Part shown: piece by piece, positions 56,300 through 64,000 of the stretch
Numbering within the stretch: position 1 is the first letter of the stretch
How the letters are laid out: the number at the start of each line of letters is the position of its first letter
NCBI GenBank assembly: GCA_031216915.1
Contig: CM062290.1
Location: 255,857,597-255,921,596, forward strand
Source of the DNA: Pictodentalium vernedei
Lineage: Eukaryota; Mollusca; Scaphopoda; Dentaliida; Dentaliidae
DNA length: 64,000 nucleotides
Direction: 5' to 3'
Position numbers and translations under genes: made by a program
The notes under the pieces: model-generated
The model's input: the letters and a program-made list of their open reading frames with translations, nothing else
Databases searched by the model: none
Told to the model about the DNA's origin: nothing

Positions 56300-57420
56300 C
56301 CCGAGTCGCTATACTGATGACCTCCAGAGTAATTATAAGAGGGTTTCTTGTACCCTCGTGAGGAGTTTCCTTTTAATGATTTTTTGTCTGGAACGCCCTC
56401 CTTACTCTTGTCTGCTGAATTGGGTCATTGATACGCCGACTTCAAAAGTAGAGCACTAGACGCTTTCTTAGTAGCCTGTTCATAGACTAACGAAAGCTAG
56501 TCGTCGAAAATAAAATATCCAGAAACCGGAGCGACACAGAGAGAGCTTTTCACCTTGTCATCTTATCAGTGATCACGATGCAAGGGCAGCATCATGTCTG
56601 ATTAACTCCAGGTTAGCCACTGTTAGGGCGGAGTTATACGTGGTATACATAATTGCCCTGGAAAGAACTCTAAGAGAGGTACGAACGTCCTCAAATTCCT
56701 TTCCCTTGAGACATTGCACCAGAGCTCCTGTAAGGTGATCTGCATAAGACATAATGTCCAAATTCGCTCTATTTGAAGAAATTGCCGTCTCAATTGTGTG
56801 TGAGTGAATAGTGAATGATACAGGTAAGGATACCTCTAGATCCCCGGCCTGCTCATCCAAACGCAAAAGAACTCTCTGAACATCTTCCCCGGCCGTTTTT
56901 AAATGAACGTGGTCCAAAAAACAGTATGTATACGGAAGATGAAGATAAGAAACTGCCTTCTTCCTTGCACTCAAGAGGATCTATATGGCCGAAAGCCTGT
57001 GCCACCTGCATAAACTGAACCAGAAAAGAAAGGACTACCTCCTTTGTCCGGATAAAGTCTGTGCCTAACCATGCCAGCGGTTTCTCTCTTGTCATCGCAG
57101 CATTCTGATTCAGCAGAACAAAATCAGGGTAGTATTGATGAATGAAAGTCATCGCAACCATGTACTGTTCCGAAAGGGAAGGGTAATCCTCTTCCTTATC
57201 CCTTTCACCATCTGAGAGAATCAGTTGCAAATCTCGGTCCATTGCATCTGCGTGAACAGACGACTGGACCGACCCAGCACTGTCCGACAGCTCAGATTCC
57301 GAGTCTGAGGGAGGCTGCATCTGCACTTGCTGGGATGCTGCGATCAGCTGCGCAATATACAACAGCAAGTCTGTCATCGAGGCCTGAGGAGCAGCGGTCT
57401 TCTGTTCCTTAGCTGCTCCT
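56300..57420 (-). pseudogene. DIRS D gag-like ORF1 remnant
   Basis: A frame at 57377-56853 starts 'MTDLLLYIAQLIAASQQ', then a Ser/Glu/Asp stretch 'PSDSESELSDSAGSVQSS', then 'FIHQYYPDFVLLNQNAAM'. Another frame at 56974-56573 has 'RVLLRLDEQAGDLEVSLP' and 'RTSLRVLSRAIMYTTYNSAL'. The order matches copies A-C at low identity. Confidence 0.7.
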
Positions 57421-59300
57421 GGGACGGTGTGTCATAAACAGATCCTTTCTCCGAACGTCCCGATGATTAAGGCCTCATCTCCCTAGCTACCGGATGGTCC
57501 GACTTCACAGGCGAAGAGTGGTTCCTTCTTCGTGCAACAGGCTGGATATCTGAAGTCGGGTAGCTAGGATAGGTCATGTGTGCTTAAATAAGATAGCGGA
57601 GGAAGCCGTGACTGAAGCCGACCCAGGCTGCAGACTAGACGGAGCATCCTGACCGGCAGGCGGACATATGCTCCGTCTCGTTCGTTTCCAACCAGAAAAC
57701 TTCATTTCGGCCTTGTGAAACATAGCGAAGGAAGCCTTAACTGAAGCTGACCCTGGCTGCATACTAACAGAGTATCCCGAGTGGAGGGCAGACATATTCT
57801 CCGGCTTGTGCAAGTTTCTCAAAACAACATCTGACACCAGACATTGCTAGATTAGAGAGGGGGCCTCTCGCCCTCTCCAGCTCTATCAGACCTCGCCGAG
57901 TACAAGAACTTGCTGACTTCCTCCCTATTTCCGTCGTCACTGGGTGAGCTGTTTATATTATAGAGCTTGCTCTACCCAATCCACTTCCTAGACCGCAACG
58001 GACTTACCCGGCGTCACGGCCCCCACGTATGGAGTACCGCTTCACCGGTCGAGCTAGCTGCTTGCAAGAGATTAAAACCTTTAACCAAAGGCCTTAACTC
58101 CTGCAATAATGAGCACTGCAGCTAGCTCTATATGCTCCACAGAGCGCGATGATGGTAGCTCACTTGGATGGGTGTCTGAATATCATCACCATGTTCATGT
58201 TCCTCTGAAATAGAAACTGACAGAATGAATAAAAATGCAGTGAGAGGCCCTGATCCTCAGAACCTTACCGCCAACAACATACCGCAACACCCGACTCCAA
58301 CATCAGTCATCCCAATGCAACACAAGAATGACAGGAGTCCGCAGGAGTGTATCAGCTAAAGTCGATATCAGTCCTCCAAACTCCACAACAATATGTATAT
58401 ATAACTGAGATACAAAGGGAACATTAAGAGCCCAAGGGCATCCCGATAGAGCCTAAGTGTGGACAAAATCCAAAATTTTTTAGCTACACTACCGGAATAA
58501 TAATCTGTGTACCCTACAGTATACTACCGTAATAGAATATAAAAAAAAAGACATCAGGCACACAAAAAGGCCCAAAGTCAGAATCAATAGAAATGCTATC
58601 AGATGCAAAGCTAGATCTTCTATACGAAGAAAAAACGATACATCGGATAGAAGATGTGCACAAGACTAAATGGCCTAACACCCCTAGGGTGAGGACGTAA
58701 GCCTGGGGAAGAAACAGAATAATATTCTGTAACAAATGTTAAACTCCCAAGAAATTTAATAAAAAATTACAATAAAAATTAGCCAAAACACTTAAGAGTT
58801 TAATAGGAAGGGTTCATGGAAGGATAGGGAAGGAATACTTAACAAACAGTGAAATAATCATTTTCAATGATGACGTCAGGCATATGTCCCAAAATTAGGA
58901 AACATAAAATAATATTTATAAATATTATAAAGTTACAGCCCTGAACGTCCAAAACCACCGTTGAACACTTCCTTCATCCAATAACAGCCTTGTGTCCACC
59001 AATTCTTGCATTGATTTGTGTCTGGCATCCTCAAAAAAGGAGATTTTAAAGCACAGATGTCATTTCATTGTTGATGACTTTAGGGCCAAACAAAGAAATG
59101 ATGCTGGCGCCAATTCCAGTCACTTCCTGACGTCTGCACATGCGCGGAAAGTAAATGTATGGAGGGCCAGATAGGACTTTTAATTTTTGGGTTTTGCAAG
59201 CAAATTTTGGGGATTGGGGGGTTCAAAATTTGTGTTTGGTCCTTGATAACTTTGAGTTAAGCACCAGTTAGTCTGGGCCATTGTTTTACAGTGTAAAAAT

Positions 59301-59360
59301 ATTGGTCTAGTTGGAGTTGTTGGGTCTTTTGGGAATTGGTCTTGTGGGCATAAACCCAAT
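59301..59360 (+). repeat. Degenerate minisatellite, right part
   Basis: Continuation of 52415-52475 after the DIRS D insertion. Confidence 0.6.
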
Positions 59361-60220
59361 TTGTGTCTTGTGTTTTGTTCTCCATTGTTTGGTTCCTCCT
59401 ATGAGCTGTTGTATTTGTAATGTTAATAGAAATGCCTAGTGGAAAGTGTGCATTAAAAATTAATGCTCACATGAGTGGTTCTTATTAACTTTAGATTATT
59501 GTGCAGGTTTTATGAGACAAGATTATTCTGTGTTCGAAAACTCCCAAATTTTCATGATAGTTTCAGTTCTAGTGCAGACTGGATGGAATACATGGTTAAT
59601 ACAGATTTTGTAGTGTTAGAGGATTAAGATGTAAATATTATGTTTTCGTGACTTGGTATAACATCTGTAAAAAAAAGAATTGTCATTTTCAGTTGTGAGA
59701 ATTTCAGTTTACTTTCGCATTGACGCTTTAACTCTTAAACCACTGAGTAATTTTACACTGTTTTTCATCAAATCTAGTCATGGCTGCAGTGAAGCAACCA
59801 TGACTAGATTTAATGAAGAATTCATGAAAATTTCACATGTGATCACTTCTGTTTCCCTTCACAGTGTGGGTATGGATTGTTTTTGTGAAATTTTCATTCT
59901 AATTTTTGGGGAAAATTTACTTAATGTCTAGAGGTAAAAATTTTGGTTTAGCTGAACTTTTGTATATTTTTTATATGTTGGGTTTTGTGGTATTCCAATT
60001 TGTAATACCCAATACAGTATTTTTTTAAAATACTGTGACATGAGTAAATATCGAGTATTTATGAACTGACAATCCTTGTTTGATGTGACAATGCAGAATT
60101 CCAAACATACACAATACTGTTCGTACTTTGCAATAGTTCTCACTTGGTATGAATAGTACTGTGTGTATTTGCTTCTGCAGAAGAACCTTATCTAAATTAA
60201 ACTAGAAAAACTGTGTAAAT
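59361..60220. other. No gene seen; contains a hairpin at 59770-59836
   Basis: The hairpin has arms TTTTTCATCAAATCTAGTCA(TGG) and (CCA)TGACTAGATTTAATGAAGAA around about 18 nt, a MITE relic related to 10655-10712. The rest is AT-rich with no gene. Confidence 0.55.
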
Positions 60221-61290
60221 GATACCACCCACTCCCACCAAGAAACATTTTACAACAGTAAAAGTGTGTTTAATGTAGAGAGCACAAACAATGACACCCC
60301 CCCCCCCCCCCACACACACACACACCTCCACCCCGAAGCTTGAATTGACAAAGACCATTTTTGAATATGGGGAACTGTAAATATGAAAATATCTGAAGAG
60401 AAAATAGGAGGTGCACATATTCAATGTATGTAAAAGAATGTCTGAAAGTTTCAATGAAATCTGTTCAATGGTTTAAGAGGAGTTGTGGATAGCAGATCTG
60501 TACAGAATGTCAATTGAATTTGACAAAGTTCATTTTTCAATATGGGAAACTGTAGAAATGAAAATATCTGAAAACAAAATAGGAGGTGCACATCTTCAAT
60601 GTATATAAAAGAAGGTCTGAGAGTTTCAATGGAATCCATTCACTGGTTTAAGAGTTGCGGATAGCAGATGTGTACATCCCTAAAGCGTAACAGATGGACG
60701 GACAGACATCGAAAATGAAAATATCTGAAAGATACATAGGAGGTGCACATCTTCAATTTATGTAAAAGAAGGTCTGGGAGTTCCAATGGAGTTTGCTCAA
60801 TGGTTTAAGAGGAGTAGCGGATAACAGATCTATACCCCTCCGTACTAAAACCTGAATTGACAAAGACCATTTTTGAATATGGGGAACTGTAAATATGAAA
60901 ATATCTGAAGAGAAAATAGGAGGTGCAAATATTCAATGTATGTAAAAGAATGGCTGAAAGTTTCAATGAAATCTGTTCAATGGTTTAAGAGGAGTTGCAG
61001 ATAGCAGATCTGTACAGAATGTCAATTGAATTTGACAAAGTTCATTTTTCAATATGGGAAACTGTAAAAATGAAAATATCTGAAAAGAAAATAGGAGGTG
61101 CACATCTTCAATGTATGTAAAAGAATGTCTGAGAGTTTCAATGAAATCCGTTCACTGGTTTAGGAAGAATTGCGGATAGCAGATGTGTACCCACCTAAAG
61201 TGTAATGGATGGATGGACGGACGGATGGACAGACGTACCGACTGACATAGTGAACACTATATACCACCACTTTTCAAGTGGGTGGTATAA
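60221..61290 (+). mobile_element. Family 4 repeat element
   Basis: The head is GATACCACCCACTCCC. About five units of 165-170 bp follow with 'TGACAAAG.CCATTTTT.AAT', 'GAAAATATCTGAA' and 'AATAGGAGGTGCACAT'. A tract GGATGGACGGACGGATGGAC (61211) is followed by the hairpin CCACTTTTCAAGTGG and the end 'GGGTGGTATAA', the reverse complement of the head ATACCACCC. No coding. Confidence 0.75.
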
Positions 61291-61339
61291 TAAAAGTATG
61301 GTAGTTTGTAACAAAGAAGAAATGATAAACTGTACTTTA

Positions 61340-61510
61340 TATCAAGAACGGGGGGTCACTTTACAGTAAAGAAGTATGATCCAACATGTCCATTGACTTA
61401 TTTCGAACCACGTAGTACACTGCACAAGCGGCGAATGTGGAGAAAGCTATACACTGTTATCCTTGTAGTTTTGTATAAGGAATTGAGGCACAGGTCATCG
61501 ATACATGGGT
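61340..61510 (+). CDS. Candidate exon of unknown gene
   Basis: After an acceptor-like 'TCACTTTACAG' (ending about 61365) the frame reads 'KKYDPTCPLTYFEPRSTLHK' and then 'RRMWRKLYTVILVVLYKEL'. It stays open into the SINE that follows. A hydrophobic stretch (LYTVILVVLY) could be a membrane segment. No family recognised; no convincing donor. Confidence 0.25.
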
Positions 61511-61521
61511 CATACTATGAG

Positions 61522-61870
61522 AGTGGTGGCCGAGTGGATAAGTGCGCTGGTCTCTCATGCCAGAGGTCCCAGGATCGATCCCCGGCCGGGGAAAGTTCTT
61601 GAGGTGTCCGAACACTCTCTGTCAGCATCAATTGTGGGATTGATGCTGTCACAGCGTACCGTCCCATCGGGTGGGGATGTAAAATAGCTGTCCTCTGTGC
61701 GGAGAGAGACGCACTCCGTGCAGGCTAAAGATCCCTTCGTAGTATTCGAGAAGAGCCACGAAGTTGCCGCTATGAAGGTCATTCCACACATCTACGCCAT
61801 TGGGCCAAGGAGAGGCGTTAATATAAGTTGCATAACTTGTTCGCCAATCCTTGTAAAACAAATAAGATTA
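61522..61870 (+). mobile_element. tRNA-derived SINE (Leu/Ser-like head)
   Basis: Box A TGGCCGAGTGG (61527) is of the type II tRNA kind and box B GGATCGATCCC is at 61572. It is followed by 'GTCCGAACACTCTC', 'GTCCCATCGGGTGGGGATGT' and 'CTAAAGATCCC', and ends in AAAACAAATAAG. The body has no tRNA fold, so it is a SINE. It does not share the central block of the SINEs at 10022 and 35931. Confidence 0.75.
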
Positions 61871-61897
61871 AATAATAACTTTCCTGGTCAAGAACAA

Positions 61898-62119
61898 ACA
61901 AGTGATTGATCACCGAGGTGGTATTAGTCCCCTAAGGCGCTTTTGTGACATAATGTGTTTTTGTCACAGAAGACACTAGAGTACAAGCATCTTGGATTTT
62001 GAAAAAAATATATTGAGCATGCATAATCCCCTCATAACCCTTTATCCATGTACCATATATGAAAGTCGTAGCTTGAACCATGTTGGAGGGAGGGGTGGTA
62101 ACATAAAATAGAGAAAAAA
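61898..62119 (+). mobile_element. Family 2 repeat element, copy b (truncated)
   Basis: The head ACAAGTGATTGATCACCGAG, 'GTGGTATTAGTCCCCTAAGG' and one unit ('CTTGAACCATGTTGGAGGGA') break off at 'AGAGAAAAAA', where a family 3 element begins directly. Confidence 0.75.
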
Positions 62120-64000
62120 TAGGCCGATGAAATCGTCAGATGTGTACCCATATGCGCAATTAGTAGAAAGCTGTATGACGGAGGGCCACCATGGATGCTG
62201 ACATAATGTACACCATACAAGGTATGGGTACATGTAGAAATGGATTGGAGGATGGTCTAATTTGATGGATAAAGGGTTAATATCTCCGGATCAATTTATC
62301 AGATTTACATAAAAAACTATACAGCACAGCACATCAGTAACCTGAATAAATATATAAAGTAACATGACAATCGGATTGATATTTTTAGAGTTATCTCATG
62401 CCAAAGGGATTGGAGGAATTTTCAATTTGAAGGATAAAGAGGGTTAATATCTCCGGATCAAATTATCCGATTTACACCAAAAACTATACAGCTCAGCACA
62501 TCAGTAACCTGAACACAATTATAAAGTAACTTGACAATCCAAGCAATATTTTTCAAGTTATCGAATGCAAAAGGGATTGGAGGAATTTTCAATTTGAAGG
62601 ATAAAGGGTTAATATCTCAGGAGTAAATTATCAGATTTACACCAAAAACTATACAGCTCGGCACATCAGTAACCTGAACACAAATATAAAGTAACTTGAC
62701 AATCCAAGCAATATTTTTTCAAGTTATCGAATGCCAAAGGGACTGGAGGAATTTTCAATTTGAAGGATAAAGGGTTAAGTCTCAGGATCAAAATAACAGA
62801 TTTACACCAAAAACTATACAGCTCGGCATATCAATAACCTGAACACAAATATAAAGTAACTTGACAACCCAAGTAGTATTTTTCAAGTTATCGAATGCCA
62901 AAGGGATTGGAGGAATTTTCAATTTGAAGGATAAAGGGTTAATATCTCAGGATCAAATCATCAGATTTACACCAAAAACTATACAGCTCGGCACATCAGT
63001 AACCTGAACACAAATATAAAGTAACTTGACAATCCAAGCAATATTTTTCAAGTTGTCAAATGCCAAAGGGATTGGAGGAATTTTCAATTTGAAGGATAAA
63101 GGGTTAATATCTCAGGATCAAATTATCCGATTTACACCAAAAACTATACAGCTCGGCACATCAGTAACCTGAACACAAATATAAAGTAACTTGACAATCC
63201 AAGCAATATTTTTCAAAATATCAAATGCCAAAGGGATTGGAGGAATTTTCAATTTGAAGGATAAAGAGTTAATATCTCGGGATTAAATTATCAGATCTAC
63301 ACCAAAAACTATACAGCTCGGCACATCAGTAACCTGAACACAAATATAAAGTAACTTGACAATCCAAGCAATATTTTTCTAGTTATCGAATGCCAAAGGG
63401 ATTGGAGAAATTTTCAATTTGAAGGATAAAGGGTTAATATCTCAGGATCAAAATAACAGATTTACACAAAAAACTATACAGCTCGGCACATCAGTAACCT
63501 GAACACAAATATAAAGTAACTTGACAATCCAAGCAATATTTTTCAAGTTATCAAATGCCAAAGAGATTGGAGGAATTTTCAATTTGAAGGATAAACGGTT
63601 AATATCTCGGGATCAAATCATCATATTTACACCAAAAACTATACAGCTCAGCAAATCAGTAACCTGAACACAAATATAAAGTAACTAGACAATCTGAGCA
63701 ATATTTTTCAAGTTTTCGAATGCCAAAGGGATTGGAGGAATTTTCAATTTGAAGGATAAAGGGTTAATATCTCAGGATCAAATTATCCGACTTACACCAA
63801 AAACTATACAGCTCGGCACATCAGTAACCTGAACACAAATATAAAGTAACTTGACAATCCAAGCAATATTTTTCAAGTTATCAAATGAGAAAGAAATGGA
63901 TACGGATGCCGGACGGACGGACAGATGGACGGACAGACAGACAGAAAAGGATGGACGAACGGCGGATGGTCACCCCAGATGCCGGCATTATGTGTACCAT
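62120..64000 (+). mobile_element. Family 3 repeat element, long copy (about ten 165-bp units), 3' end at window edge
   Basis: The same head as at 12942, then ten units starting near 62243, 62409, 62574, 62741, 62906, 63071, 63236, 63402, 63566 and 63732. Each carries 'AATTTTCAATTTGAAGGATA' and 'CAAAAACTATACAGCTCGGC'. A GGACGGACGGACAGATGGAC tract (63913) and 'CCGGCATTATGTGTACCAT' follow, so only about 15 bases of the 3' end are missing. There are two units in the 12942 copy against ten here. Confidence 0.85.

Larger units (their letters stand above)
52476..59300 (-). mobile_element. DIRS-type retrotransposon, copy D (divergent subfamily)
   Basis: The 3' end is at 52476 (ATTATAAATTTAAGGTAATT) and the 5' end at 59300 (complement of 'CAGTGTAAAAAT'). 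Terminal repeats pair at 52505-52705 and 59094-59280. The internal complementary region is about 52781-52859. Modules: RNase H 54528-54960, RT 55160-55880, gag 56300-57420, leader 57900-58990. The recombinase zone (53360-54350) holds no recognisable motif. It differs from A-C in its terminal sequence (TGGCCCAGACTAGC instead of TGACCCAGACTTAGC), so it is a separate subfamily. Confidence 0.85.

Noticed and set aside
61525-61600. Possible tRNA-Leu or tRNA-Ser gene
   Set aside because: Box A and B are good but the acceptor stem and variable arm do not fold, and a conserved non-tRNA body follows. Called SINE.
62120-64000. Regularly spaced repeats resembling a CRISPR array
   Set aside because: Units are about 165 bp and repeat along their full length with no unique spacers. 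A satellite inside a eukaryotic element.

Overview
This window looks like nuclear DNA from a transposon-rich metazoan. There is no operon-like gene packing, and the only recognisable host gene is split by large introns with GT/AG borders and interrupted by retroelements. The mix of DIRS-type tyrosine-recombinase retrotransposons, tRNA-derived SINEs and many short repeat families ending in GGACGGACAGACGGAC-like runs suggests a marine invertebrate, perhaps a mollusc or other lophotrochozoan. That placement is inference, not proof.

Host gene. Three exons on the minus strand (31503-31384, 27234-27153, 12781-12638) join in phase and encode the C-terminal third of a PP2C-type Ser/Thr phosphatase that most resembles ILKAP, including the stop codon. 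The introns are about 4.1 kb and 14.4 kb, and the larger one holds a 6.8-kb DIRS element. No upstream exons were identified. Two weak candidate exons of unknown identity lie at 51255-51401 (minus) and 61340-61510 (plus).

Layout. 1-5.5 kb: a decayed minus-strand LINE with an SGNH/esterase-like ORF1, interrupted by a 1.6-kb long-TIR DNA element flanked by a 10-bp target duplication. 5.9-8.6 kb: a minisatellite and a repeat element with internal tandem units (family 1). 8.6-18.8 kb: the last phosphatase exon among SINE, MITE and tandem-repeat insertions, including two TTAA-flanked MITEs, one with a flawless 55-nt-arm palindrome. 18.8-25.7 kb: DIRS copy A. 25.7-38 kb: two phosphatase exons, further family 1 and 2 elements, a 340-bp DIRS derivative, a SINE and a fragment of a different tyrosine-recombinase element. 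38-51.1 kb: DIRS copy B with copy C nested in it. 52.5-59.3 kb: a divergent DIRS copy D. 59.3-64 kb: repeat families 4, 2 and 3 and a third SINE, ending in a run of about ten 165-bp units that continues to the window edge.

The four large DIRS copies share one design: inverted terminal repeats, an internal complementary region that reads as the two element ends joined, and gag, reverse transcriptase/RNase H and tyrosine recombinase in order on the minus strand. Each has lost a different module (A lacks RT, B lacks most of gag, C and D lack a recognisable recombinase), so none can be autonomous. Five short-repeat families share a second design: a 5' head motif, variable numbers of 120-170-bp internal units, a GGACGGAC-like tract, and a 3' end that is the reverse complement of the head. 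This resembles Helitron-like (Helentron/HINE, 'pearl') non-autonomous elements, and it is the most interesting pattern here.
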